Shown here piece after piece: positions 27,156-36,172 of a DNA stretch of 64,000 nucleotides. Origin of the DNA: a bacterium M00.F.Ca.ET.205.01.1.1 (GTDB taxonomy: Bacteria > Pseudomonadota > Alphaproteobacteria > Rhizobiales > Rhizobiaceae); NCBI GenBank assembly GCA_004791255.1, contig SRUQ01000005.1, positions 25,901 through 89,900 on the forward strand. Reading direction: 5' to 3'. The notes under the pieces were generated by a model. That model was not told where the DNA came from, made no database searches, and saw only the letters and a program-made list of their open reading frames with translations. The position numbers and the translations under genes are program-made. Every line of letters starts with the position of its first letter. Within the stretch, counting starts at the first letter, position 1.

Positions 27156-28010
27156 TCAGCGCTTTTTGTGCGATGAGACTGGAAATTTGAGCGTCTGGCC
27201 GTCCCGCGCGGCAAAAGCGCCGGCAAACCTGTCTTTGGCCAGTTTCTCGATCTCGTCCAGTTCATTGTCGGTGCGAGTCGGATCGTGGTGAAACAGCGCA
27301 AGCCCCCGCGCGCCGGCCGCCTCACAGAGCTTGACGCCCTGTTGCCATGTCGAGTGTCCGTTACCGCGGCGGCATTCCATTTCCTCCTCGGTGTAGGTGC
27401 AATCGTAAATGACGAGGTCAGCATCTTCGATCAGGCCGAGCACCGCCTGATCGAGTTTGTCCGGTTCGTGCTCGGTGTCCGTGATCACCGCGACGACGCG
27501 GCCGCCCCATTCGACCCGGTAGCCTATGCAGCCGCCGGGATGGTTGAGACTGCCGGTTCGGACCACCAGCCCCTCACGCGGCCGAAGCACGTCTCCGGAT
27601 AAGAAATCGTGGCAGTCGAGCCTTGCCTTGCAGACCTCCAATTTCACCGGAAACCACGGCGGCCGTATGAACTCATCGACCATCTGCCGGGTCGTCATGC
27701 GTCCTGCAAGATGCCCGGACCAAAGCGCAACGTTGACGCTCCGGTCGTAGATCGGCGCAAAAAACGGCAGCCCGATGATGTGATCGTAGTGGCAATGGGT
27801 GAAAAACAGGTCGAAATCGGTCAGGCCCGACGCCCGAAGCGCCCCGCCGGCAGGCCGTAGGCCAGAGCCCGCGTCGAACAGAAGCGTATGCTTGCCGCAT
27901 CGCATCTCAATGCAGGTCGTGTTGCCGCCATAGCGAGAGAATTCTGGCCCCGATACCGAAATGCTGCCGCGCACGCCCCAAAACCTGACCAGGAAAACGT
28001 CGTCGACCAT
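27156..28010 (-). CDS. MBL-fold metallohydrolase
   Basis: A 284-residue metallo-beta-lactamase-fold protein. It begins VRFWGVRGSISVSGPEFSRYGGNT, typical of a phosphodiesterase-like subgroup, and has the metal motif THCHYDHIIGLPFF (H-x-H-x-D-H). Later ligands lie in SLNHPGGCIGYR and in VITDTEHE. Relatives with the RFWGVRGS start are often fused to or encoded near cyclic-nucleotide or two-component signalling genes, and some hydrolyse cyclic nucleotides, but the substrate here is not established. It lies 129 bases downstream of the cNMP-binding protein gene, on the same strand. Confidence 0.85.
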   Translation of the reverse strand: MVDDVFLVRFWGVRGSISVSGPEFSRYGGNTTCIEMRCGKHTLLFDAGSGLRPAGGALRASGLTDFDLFFTHCHYDHIIGLPFFAPIYDRSVNVALWSGHLAGRMTTRQMVDEFIRPPWFPVKLEVCKARLDCHDFLSGDVLRPREGLVVRTGSLNHPGGCIGYRVEWGGRVVAVITDTEHEPDKLDQAVLGLIEDADLVIYDCTYTEEEMECRRGNGHSTWQQGVKLCEAAGARGLALFHHDPTRTDNELDEIEKLAKDRFAGAFAARDGQTLKFPVSSHKKR

Positions 28011-28139
28011 GCTAACCCTTCGCTGTCCCCATCGCCCATCCTAGCCAAACAACTGCTTCCAGGCGAGACAGGTTTTCTCCGGCTGGCCCTTGCGAGGCCA
28101 GTGCCATCAGGACCGCGAGGATTGAGCGCACCTCATTCG

Positions 28140-28589
28140 TTACTTGGCGCTTCGTGCGTCGATCAGATCCGCGGTCGTATGGCTTAGGCGATCGGCAAGA
28201 ACCCGCAATATCTCGATGGTCATTTCCGGGTACTCCCTCATCAGCCTCAGGAAATGATCCTTGCGGATTCTCAACGCTTCCAGCGGAGTTGCCGCTCTGA
28301 CGGTGGCAGTGCGAGAGCTGTTGCACAATATGGCGATCTCGCCAACAATCGAATTTGGCACCATTTCGGCGACTTTTATCGGTCCGCTGTCGGAATCGAC
28401 CAGAATATCCGCGCTGCCCGAAAGGATAACATAGGCGGCGTCTCCCTCGTCGCCCTGCCGGAAAAGGATCTGGCCGGCGCTGTAGCTCACGCGATCGGAT
28501 GTGAACGCAAGCAGCTTGAGCTTTGACGACTCGATGCCCGTAAACAAGGGAATGCGTTGCAGCATTCCAACTTCATCCTTGAGCAGCAT
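28140..28589 (-). CDS. Stand-alone cyclic-nucleotide-binding domain protein
   Basis: A 149-residue protein consisting almost only of a cNMP-binding beta-barrel and a C-terminal helix. The phosphate-binding cassette is recognisable as NSIVGEIAILCNSSRTATVRA, with the Glu and Arg that contact the ribose and cyclic phosphate in the CRP family. There is no helix-turn-helix after residue 115, so it is not a CRP-type transcription factor but a receiver that must act through a partner. The ATG at 28589 is chosen for its GGGAAGG site about 9 bases upstream, in preference to 28607. It sits between the ABC exporter and MBL hydrolase genes. Confidence 0.87.
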   Translation of the reverse strand: MLLKDEVGMLQRIPLFTGIESSKLKLLAFTSDRVSYSAGQILFRQGDEGDAAYVILSGSADILVDSDSGPIKVAEMVPNSIVGEIAILCNSSRTATVRAATPLEALRIRKDHFLRLMREYPEMTIEILRVLADRLSHTTADLIDARSAK

Positions 28590-28874
28590 TGTCGCAAACC
28601 TTCCCAAAATTCGCGTTACCAGATTAGAGCAACGGACGCCCAGATGAAATCAATTCTGTTTCCCGGATGGCGAGGCGAACCACGCGGTGACGAGCCCGAT
28701 GTCGCGCGATCGGGGGATGTCGCCCGACAAAATGGGCGTCCGCCAGCCGTAAACCCGAAGAGCCGGATGGATTGGCGGCAAATCCTTCGGATTTCGGCGC
28801 GGATGTTCGCCGAATCCCCTGACCCTGCAGCAATTTCCCACCGCCTGAATGATCCCGTCTGGATGTCCGTTGCT

Positions 28875-31589
28875 CTATGACAGCAGTTCCTTGAAGATAC
28901 CGTTCCCTGCCAAAAGTGTCTCGTGTGTTCCGTCTTCCACCAATTGACCCGCGTCGAAGACGATGACGCGATCGAACATCATCGCCATTGCCGGATTCGT
29001 CACGACCCACACAATTGCCGGCGAATGGCCGTCGCACCTGGCTGTCTCGAGCACGTTTCGCAGCACCGTGTCCTGCATGCGCTGGTCGAGCGCCGACAGC
29101 GGCCGGTTGAGAATGAGAAAATCGGGACGCTTGAGCAGGGCCCGGGCAACATCGAGCTTCTGTCGCTGTCCACCGGTCAGCCGCCTGCCGCCGGAGCCGA
29201 CGTTGAAGTCCAGGCCGACATCCAGAAGTTCGGCATAAAGCCCCAACTCGTCAAGAATGTCATAGACGATGGAGCGTATCCGGTCCGGCGCGTCGGGATG
29301 GTTATTGCCCACACGCCCGAACAGGACGTTGTCCATGACGGTGGCCGCGGCAATGTATTTGGCAGGATCATACCGTTCGACCGCATTTTGCAGTTCGGGC
29401 GGCAGGTTTTCATAGAACTGGTTGCGTGCAGCAACGATCTTGCTCATCAGCTCGTCGCTCAGCAGGCCGAAGCGGTGCCGGGGTTCGATATAAGCAAAGC
29501 TCAAGGTGATGATCATGGCGCGATCGGTCTCCGAAACCGCCTCGTGAGGGCGGTTCTTGAGCCGTTGCAGCAAGGTTTCGTAGGCGGGTATCTCGTCGGG
29601 GCTCATGAAGGCGAGCTGCTGGAAGAACTGGTGATCGGGCGGCAGGTCCGCAAACAGCTCTATCGCCTGTTTGGCGATCTCCATGCCCATTTCGTAGAGC
29701 GTGAGGTCGAGGCCGGCTTGCCTCAGAACGGAAGCAAAATAGGGATTGGCCGCCAGCGCCTTGTCGGCCAGTTCGGAGCCGGCGGCAGCGCCGAAGAGCA
29801 AGTTTTGGCCGATCGTTGCTTCCTTGTTGTAGGCGCCCGGTTCGAAAGGAACCACCACTCCGCTCAGCCCTTCGTGTTCCAGCCGGGTTCGCAGCGCCGC
29901 ACGCAGTTCGACGATCCGCCCGACAAGCTCCGTGTGACGCGTAATGTCGGCCGACGAGCGCAAGCCAAGATCCAGAATGTCGCGCGACAGAACAACCGCG
30001 TCGAGCACCCGGCGCACGGCTTCAAAGAGGTCATGCGGGCCGGTAGCGCCGGCGGAAGCATAGTTGATCCAGTCGCTGTGGATATCAACATCCGGATTGC
30101 CCGACCGGCGTGCCTCGTCGATGTTCCAGCGGCGCTGGTCTGCGGCGGCACCGTCATAAGGCACCGATGTCAGCGGCGCATGCTTCAACCCGTAGAGGAG
30201 GTTATCGCGAAGACTTGCCTGGAACAGGAAAACATCCGACGAGGCATAGGACATGCGCCGGCCGGTCACTGCTTCGGGAAGTTCAAGCAGGTCGTCGGCG
30301 CCCGAAGCGACTCTTCCGCTGTCGGGCCAGTTCAGCCGCGCGAAGGCTTCTGCAAGCGCCTCCGCTCCACCTGTTGCGGTACTGACCAGCGCCACCGTCT
30401 CACCCGGCTTGATCTGGAGGGAGATACGGTTGAGGAGCATTGCACCGCCATCGTCTGCTATGGACAGATTGACCGCCGACAGGGGGTTGGCCATCGGATC
30501 GGGATCGTCGATCGTCAATGCCCCGATTTCCGGCGCGATGAGACCCTCGACGGTGAACTGTTCAACGACCTGTTGATATTTGACCTGGACATCCTGCCGA
30601 TCCTGATCCCAGTCGATCAGTTCCTTCATCGGTCCGGGCAGGTCCTTGTAGGCGCCGATCACGGCGACGAGCTGGCCGACGTCCAGCCGCCCCTGGATGG
30701 CCAGATACCCGCCGATCATGTAGAACAAAAACGGCGTGAGCTGCGCGAGAAAGTTATTGAGGAACTTTACCATGAATTTCCATTGGTAAAGATCGAAGCG
30801 GATCTTGAAGATGAGCCCGAGCCGGGCAGCTATGTCGGCACGCTCGTAGTTTGATGTATCATGGACGTGAACCGCGCCGATGCCGTCGACGATTTCGCCG
30901 ACCCGGCCCGAAAGCGCGCGCGCCGTCAACTGCCGTTGGCGCCCGAGCACGATCAGCCGCCGCCGCATTCGCGGGATGAGCACGATCTGGATCGCCACGA
31001 TCACGACCGCTATCATTCCGAGCCAGACGTTCTGGATCATGATGAACAGCATGGCCGTCAGTGCCTGGCCGCCGAGCAGTACCGGCTGCAGGAAGGCATC
31101 GCCGATGAAGCCGCCCAGCGGCTCCACCTCGTCCTTCACCATGGTCGCCACTTCGGCGGATTTCACCCGCTTGAAGTAGATCGGCGGAAAACGCAGCACG
31201 CGGTCGACCAGATCGAAGCGGAGACGCCGCAGCATGCGTTCGCCGAGGCGGCCCTTGTAGGTGTTGATGTAGAGTTTGAACAAGCCGTTGATGATGACCA
31301 GCAAGAGGAACACAAGGCTCAGGGCAAACAGTGTCGCCGTGCGGTCGAGCTGAAAACCGGAGAAGAACTGGACCTCTCCAATGAACGGCAGGTTATAGTG
31401 GAGCCTCATGAATGGCAGGGTCGTGCCCGGTTGCTCGAATCCCTTACCCTGGATCGGGCCGTTGACGATCAGCTTCGGCAGGTCGAAGGACATGAAATAC
31501 GGGATCATCGACAGCAGGACGATCATCAATATCCAGACCTGCTGCTTCTTGGTGTGCGTCCAGATATAGCGGGCTAGGCTGGGTTCCAT
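28875..31589 (-). CDS. ABC exporter-like protein with degenerate, expanded ATPase domain
   Basis: A 904-residue protein, about 300 longer than a normal half-exporter. Residues 1-340 form a six-helix ABC exporter membrane domain. The ATPase domain starts at about 375. The Walker A position reads LVSTATGG (401-408) with no GKS/T, the Q-loop reads YASSD (448-452) without Gln, Walker B reads FLILNRP (824-830) without Asp-Glu, and the H-loop His is Asn865. The signature LTGGQ (804-808) and D-loop SALD (832-835) are intact. Between Q-loop and signature lie about 340 extra residues containing three copies of a DNLLFG-like motif (462, 595, 752). It probably cannot hydrolyse ATP alone. It is divergent from the methyltransferase at 31751. 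Confidence 0.85.
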   Translation of the reverse strand: MEPSLARYIWTHTKKQQVWILMIVLLSMIPYFMSFDLPKLIVNGPIQGKGFEQPGTTLPFMRLHYNLPFIGEVQFFSGFQLDRTATLFALSLVFLLLVIINGLFKLYINTYKGRLGERMLRRLRFDLVDRVLRFPPIYFKRVKSAEVATMVKDEVEPLGGFIGDAFLQPVLLGGQALTAMLFIMIQNVWLGMIAVVIVAIQIVLIPRMRRRLIVLGRQRQLTARALSGRVGEIVDGIGAVHVHDTSNYERADIAARLGLIFKIRFDLYQWKFMVKFLNNFLAQLTPFLFYMIGGYLAIQGRLDVGQLVAVIGAYKDLPGPMKELIDWDQDRQDVQVKYQQVVEQFTVEGLIAPEIGALTIDDPDPMANPLSAVNLSIADDGGAMLLNRISLQIKPGETVALVSTATGGAEALAEAFARLNWPDSGRVASGADDLLELPEAVTGRRMSYASSDVFLFQASLRDNLLYGLKHAPLTSVPYDGAAADQRRWNIDEARRSGNPDVDIHSDWINYASAGATGPHDLFEAVRRVLDAVVLSRDILDLGLRSSADITRHTELVGRIVELRAALRTRLEHEGLSGVVVPFEPGAYNKEATIGQNLLFGAAAGSELADKALAANPYFASVLRQAGLDLTLYEMGMEIAKQAIELFADLPPDHQFFQQLAFMSPDEIPAYETLLQRLKNRPHEAVSETDRAMIITLSFAYIEPRHRFGLLSDELMSKIVAARNQFYENLPPELQNAVERYDPAKYIAAATVMDNVLFGRVGNNHPDAPDRIRSIVYDILDELGLYAELLDVGLDFNVGSGGRRLTGGQRQKLDVARALLKRPDFLILNRPLSALDQRMQDTVLRNVLETARCDGHSPAIVWVVTNPAMAMMFDRVIVFDAGQLVEDGTHETLLAGNGIFKELLS

Positions 31590-31750
31590 ATGCGACTGTG
31601 GACCTTCAGTTTAAAGAACCAAGTAAAAAGCACCTGTTGGTGAACGGCGCATCGGCAATCACCGCCGGCGACACGATCGAAGCCTGCGAAACGGCACTGC
31701 GGGGTCAGGAATGCGTTGTGTCGCCCGAAATCCCAACATACAAGGCGAAT

Positions 31751-32425
31751 ATGATGGAAGTCACGCAACCACGCAATGCCGGCACGGACGGACACGAGCA
31801 AGCCCTGGACCTCACGCGGGGAATTGCCGCCTATGTCAACCACCCTCTCGTGGCAGGGTTGGCGCGCGTCATTGCCAAGCATCCGACGGCCGATATAGCC
31901 AACGCCTTCAACCACAAGCAGGTCGCCTGCAAGATGTGGGCGCTCGACAGGCTGTTCGAAAGCCGCGGCAGCCGGTTCGGGCGCATATGGGTTCTGGGTG
32001 GATGGTACGGCATATTGCCGGCAATGCTTTTCAACGACGCCCGCTTCGATATTGCGGCGGTCGATTGCATCGACATCGATCCCGAAGTCGCGCCGGTTGC
32101 CCGGACCCTCAACCGGGAAGCCGGCGACCGGTTCCAAGCGCTGACGGCTGATATGTATGCACTCGACTATGCGGCCGGGCGGCCCGACCTGGTTGTCAAT
32201 ACGAGCTGCGAACACATCGCCGATCTGCGCGCCTGGCTTGCTCTGCTTCCGCGGGGCACGAATGTACTGCTGCAATCGAACGATTATTTCAGCGAGCCGA
32301 CGCATATCAACTGCGTGGCTTCACTTGCAGCCTTCGAAGCAATGGCAGCGCTACGCGAGGTGCGGTTCTCCGGCGAACTGCCGACAAAAAAATATACGCG
32401 CTTCATGCTGATTGGGGCTGTTTGA
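31751..32425 (+). CDS. SAM-dependent methyltransferase-like protein
   Basis: A 224-residue Rossmann-fold protein. RIWVLGGWYGILPAMLF is the SAM-binding glycine loop and AAVDCIDIDPEVAPVAR the acidic loop of strand 2; DLVVNTSCEHIADLRAW follows at the position of motif IV. The reaction is unknown. The ATG at 31751 (MMEVTQ) is the best start; an in-frame upstream ATG at 31598 lies almost at the start of the divergent ABC gene. The gene converges with the glycosyltransferase ending at 32464. In its context it may modify a sugar or lipid intermediate. Confidence 0.75.
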   Translation: MMEVTQPRNAGTDGHEQALDLTRGIAAYVNHPLVAGLARVIAKHPTADIANAFNHKQVACKMWALDRLFESRGSRFGRIWVLGGWYGILPAMLFNDARFDIAAVDCIDIDPEVAPVARTLNREAGDRFQALTADMYALDYAAGRPDLVVNTSCEHIADLRAWLALLPRGTNVLLQSNDYFSEPTHINCVASLAAFEAMAALREVRFSGELPTKKYTRFMLIGAV

Positions 32426-32463
32426 AGCGCTTCGCGCGGAATCCAACCGAGACGCGATCCGCG

Positions 32464-33612
32464 TCAGGGTTTCAGGGACCTTTGATGCCGTTCGCGCAAG
32501 ATTTGCGCCGAGCGACGCGCGCCTTCCAGATCGAGACGATGCGCGGATGGCGTCGGTCCCACAAGGGCCCGTTCGATCGCTTGCGCCAAGCCTTCAGGCG
32601 TCAGATCACTTTCCATCAGCACCGTTGCAAGACCGAGGTCTTCGAGCATAAGGGCGCGAACCGTCTGTTCGGTTTCCCCGCCGGCTGCAAATGGAACGAG
32701 CAGCGAGCGACAACCCGCGCGCAGGACATCGCAGACCGTGTTGTAACCCGCCTGCGAGACTGACAGGCGGGCGCCGGTCAGCAAGCTGGCGAAATCCTCG
32801 CGGAACCGGAAGACCGACAGGCCAGGCGTGGCATTGCGTGCGATCACGTCAAACTCGTCTTTCGGCAGGTTTGGGCCGGTGATCAAACACCATTTCCAGG
32901 CGTTATTGGCATTCCGCGCCGCTGCGATGGTGGATCTGACAAGGCTCTTTCCGGCGGCCCCGCCGCCAACCGACACCAGAACGTCGAAGCGCTCGGAGGC
33001 CCCGGGCGGTGGCGGCGCGGCAACGAGCCCTGTGTAGGTAATCTCCGCCCTGATCGCCGCAGCCAGTGGGAATGTCTTGTCGATGGTTGCGAAAGCCGGA
33101 TCGCCGTGGACCATGACAAGGTCGAAATGCCTGTTGACGAGATCGACCGTTTCCTCGTTTCGGCCCGGCTTGACGCGCTCCTGAAGGATATCGCGGACGG
33201 ACGTCGCCAGCAGCGGTCTGGGCGACGTCGCTTCGATGGCCTCGATCAGGGGCAACAGTTCGAAACGCATCTGCCGGCGTCCAAATGGAAACGCCTCGAC
33301 AATGACGATATCAGGCCTGCAATCCCGGAATGCCTGCAGCAGCATCTCTGAACGCCATCTCTTGAAATCATCGTCGATGGGTTTGCCCTGCAGGTCGAAA
33401 AGTCCGGAAAATCCTTCGCCACCGGACGTGACAGGCGGCAGGGTTACGGATTTTGCGCCCGGTCTCGGAAACCCCGCGATTGGGGCTCCTCCGGTCACGA
33501 CGGTTACGTCAAACCCGTCATCGACCAGGGCCGCCGCAATGCGGCTGGCGCGGGCGAGATGGCCTATACCGAGGAGGTGCTGGACATAGAAGAAAACGCG
33601 CAACCGCTTCAT
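32464..33612 (-). CDS. GT28/MurG-like glycosyltransferase
   Basis: A 382-residue GT-B protein. The N-terminus RVFFYVQHLLGIGHLARASR is a glycine-rich acceptor loop like that of MurG, with GIGHL equivalent to the GGH motif. The C-terminal domain has LLTGARLSVSQAGYNTVCDVL and RSLLVPFAAGGETEQTVRA, the UDP-sugar-binding pattern of the GT28 family. The start at 33612 is supported by a 4-base ATGA overlap with the upstream glycosyltransferase gene. It is the third and last gene of the three-gene transferase operon. Confidence 0.87.
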   Translation of the reverse strand: MKRLRVFFYVQHLLGIGHLARASRIAAALVDDGFDVTVVTGGAPIAGFPRPGAKSVTLPPVTSGGEGFSGLFDLQGKPIDDDFKRWRSEMLLQAFRDCRPDIVIVEAFPFGRRQMRFELLPLIEAIEATSPRPLLATSVRDILQERVKPGRNEETVDLVNRHFDLVMVHGDPAFATIDKTFPLAAAIRAEITYTGLVAAPPPPGASERFDVLVSVGGGAAGKSLVRSTIAAARNANNAWKWCLITGPNLPKDEFDVIARNATPGLSVFRFREDFASLLTGARLSVSQAGYNTVCDVLRAGCRSLLVPFAAGGETEQTVRALMLEDLGLATVLMESDLTPEGLAQAIERALVGPTPSAHRLDLEGARRSAQILRERHQRSLKP

Positions 33613-34871
33613 TGGGCGGCCCGCCACTCCCGCTCGAACAGTTCCTTGAGCTGTCCAATGCTTGCCATATGGTCGAAATTGCCGCGCACGCGTCGCTCTG
33701 CGGCGTCGCCGAGGCGGGCGCGCAGCACGGGATCACGGATCAGGCGCTCCAGCGCCAGCGCCAGGGCAATTGGGTTTTCCGTCGGCACCAGCAGCCCGGT
33801 CTCATCGGGCGATAAAAGCTCCGGCACGCCGGAAATATCGGTCGACACGCAGGCAAGCCGCTGGCTAGCCGCCTCCACCAGAACATTCGGCAGACCGTCC
33901 CGGTCGCCATTTGCGGTGATCCTGCAGGCCAGGGCGAAGATGTCGGCGCGGCGGTAGTGCTCGAGCACCTCCTCCTGCGCAAGCGCGCCTTTCCAAGAGA
34001 CGCAACCATCCAATCCGAGCTTTTGCGCCAGCGCCTTGAGCCGTTCCAGTTCCTCGCCGCCGCCGATATGCTCGAAACGCCACGCCAAATCACCAGGCAA
34101 GAGGGCAAGGGCCTTCAGCAAGGTGTCGTAACCTTTCTTTTCAACGGCACGCCCGACACTCAGAACGATAACCGGTTCGTCCGGCGCCGAACCGTCATGC
34201 TGTTTTCGCGCCTCGCCGGAAATGCCGAAGCGATCTAGGTCGAGCCCATGATAGCTCAGATGCACAGACGCGTTGCCGTTAGCGAGTTTTTTCAGGCGGT
34301 CGAAGCCGGTTTTCGTGCAAGTGACCGTCCAGCGCGCTGAGGCAAGCTTGCCAGCCAGATCCCAGTCCGCCGAAGTCCAGATGTCCTTGGCATGGGCCGA
34401 GCAGCTCCAGGGCAGGCCACGAAGCTGGCTGGCATAGCGCGTCACCGATGCCGGCGTGTGCGCGAAATGTGCATGCAGCCAGCCCGCGTCTTCCGGCCAT
34501 TCGGCCGCCAGCACGAGCGCTTGCCCGAAGCGGCGCACGCGATTGCGCGTGAAGTCGCGAGGGATATCGACCGCCAGCGACCCGAGCGCGCGCCAGAAAC
34601 CCGGCCGCGGCAGGCACGCAAACAGCGAGCGAACCACCCGCAGCGGTTCGTCATGCAGATATTCCGGCAGATAATGGACGGGCGCTTTGATCTCGTCATG
34701 CACCGGGTGGCGTTTTGCGTCGGTCGGCCGCCTGAGTGCGACGAGTATCAGGTCGAACCCCGCACGTTCCAGACCGAGAAGTTCCTGCGCGATAAAAGTT
34801 TCCGACAGCCGCGGATAACCCTTCAGAACCACGACGACCTTGCGACGTTGCAAGTCAGTTGATTCCTTCAA
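33609..34871 (-). CDS. GT4-family glycosyltransferase
   Basis: A 420-residue GT-B enzyme. The N-terminal VVVLKGYPRLSETFIAQELLGLERAG is typical of colanic-acid-type GT4 transferases. The donor-binding domain shows VLSVGRAVEKKGYDTLLKAL and a GLPNVLVEAASQRLACVST motif with the E-x7-like signature. Its start is a TTG at 34871, overlapping the upstream gene by 17 bases; a second TTG at 34853 is a possible alternative. The overlap and shared strand show it is in one operon with the other two transferases. Substrate not predictable from sequence. Confidence 0.87.
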   Translation of the reverse strand: MKESTDLQRRKVVVVLKGYPRLSETFIAQELLGLERAGFDLILVALRRPTDAKRHPVHDEIKAPVHYLPEYLHDEPLRVVRSLFACLPRPGFWRALGSLAVDIPRDFTRNRVRRFGQALVLAAEWPEDAGWLHAHFAHTPASVTRYASQLRGLPWSCSAHAKDIWTSADWDLAGKLASARWTVTCTKTGFDRLKKLANGNASVHLSYHGLDLDRFGISGEARKQHDGSAPDEPVIVLSVGRAVEKKGYDTLLKALALLPGDLAWRFEHIGGGEELERLKALAQKLGLDGCVSWKGALAQEEVLEHYRRADIFALACRITANGDRDGLPNVLVEAASQRLACVSTDISGVPELLSPDETGLLVPTENPIALALALERLIRDPVLRARLGDAAERRVRGNFDHMASIGQLKELFEREWRAAQ

Positions 34872-36069
34872 TGACCGAAAGGTGATGGCCGGCCCGCCGG
34901 TCGAGCAGTTCCGCGACGATCTCGGAAATGTGGGGCAGACCTTCCAGCGTCAGATGCGGATTGCTCTGTGATGGGCGAGGCCGGTCCGGCAGCGCCACCA
35001 GTGCATCGGCAAACCGCTGGGAATCCTTGGCTTCCTCCGGCAAAAGCATCTCGATGAGGCCGAGTTCGGCGGCGCGCCGAGCGCGGATCAGTTGTTCCTG
35101 GCGGGGCTCGATGCGCGGCACGATCAGCGCCGGCTTGTCGAAAGATAGTATCTCGCAATAGGTGTTGTAACCGCCCATCGCCACCACCGCCTTGGCGCCG
35201 GCAATCAGGTCTTCCATGCGGTTGTCGAACTCGATGATCTTGATGTAGGGGATCTTGGAGCCCTTCTTGAGCAGCTTGTTGCGCTTGCGCGCCGGCATGT
35301 AGGGCCCAAGCACGATCAGCGCCCTGTGCTGCAATTGCGGATCCTGCTGATAGGCATCGATGACGTCGTGAATCAATTCGGCCCCGTCGCCCCCGCCACC
35401 GGTGGTAACGAGAATATAGTCGCCCTCGGGCCGGTGGCCGGGCAACTCGTTCCGCTGCAGGCTCCGTTGCAGGAAACCGACGAACCTCATCTTTGCCCTA
35501 ACGGCCGGCGGCACATCCAAGCCGGTCAACGGATCGTAGAAATCCGGCGGGCCATAGGCCCAGACCTTGTCGTAGAACAGGCCTATCTTGCGCATTACAT
35601 CCCTGCGGGCCCACTCTGCTTCGAGCAAATGTGGCGCATCCATCACCTCGCGAAGGCCAAGCACCAGCGTGGTGCCCCGTGTCTTGAGGTAGGACAACGT
35701 GTCCTCAATCTCACCGCGCAGGCCGAGCGGTTCCTTGTCGACAATGAAGATATCCGGCCGGAAGGTCTCGGCTGTGTGGCGGATGATCGACTGGCGCATC
35801 CTTAGCGTCTCATGCAGATCGATGTCCTTTTCCAGCGAGGTGTATTCTCCGTTGCGCAACTTGATGACGCTGGGGATCTTCACGAAGTCGACGCGAGCGC
35901 GGTAGTCGAAGGCGCCAGCGATTGTCGCACCCGAAATGATAAGCACCTGAAGTCCGCGGAAATCCTCGACCAGCGAATGCGCGATAGTCCGGCAGCGCTG
36001 CAAGTGGCCGAGCCCGAACGTGTCGTGGCTGTACATGAGAATTCGAGCGTCTTCTGCGTGATGGGTCAT
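34855..36069 (-). CDS. GT28/MurG-like glycosyltransferase
   Basis: A 404-residue protein starting MTHHAEDARILMYSHDTFGLGHLQR, where FGLGHL is the GT28-type acceptor loop. The C-terminal half contains YILVTTGGGGDGAELIHDVI and AKAVVAMGGYNTYCEILSF, the donor-binding signature. It is a second copy of the same type as the gene at 32464-33612, so the two may add sugars in sequence. It is the first gene of the operon; the region upstream holds a decayed endonuclease gene rather than a partner gene. Confidence 0.87.
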   Translation of the reverse strand: MTHHAEDARILMYSHDTFGLGHLQRCRTIAHSLVEDFRGLQVLIISGATIAGAFDYRARVDFVKIPSVIKLRNGEYTSLEKDIDLHETLRMRQSIIRHTAETFRPDIFIVDKEPLGLRGEIEDTLSYLKTRGTTLVLGLREVMDAPHLLEAEWARRDVMRKIGLFYDKVWAYGPPDFYDPLTGLDVPPAVRAKMRFVGFLQRSLQRNELPGHRPEGDYILVTTGGGGDGAELIHDVIDAYQQDPQLQHRALIVLGPYMPARKRNKLLKKGSKIPYIKIIEFDNRMEDLIAGAKAVVAMGGYNTYCEILSFDKPALIVPRIEPRQEQLIRARRAAELGLIEMLLPEEAKDSQRFADALVALPDRPRPSQSNPHLTLEGLPHISEIVAELLDRRAGHHLSVIEGIN

Positions 36070-36172
36070 TGTTGAACGTCTCTTAGAATTCTCGCCTTGA
36101 GGACCGTGAGCGACGCGCCGGCTTCGAAACCATCGTGGTTTTGAAAAATGGGGCCGCCATTTTCAATCTGTA

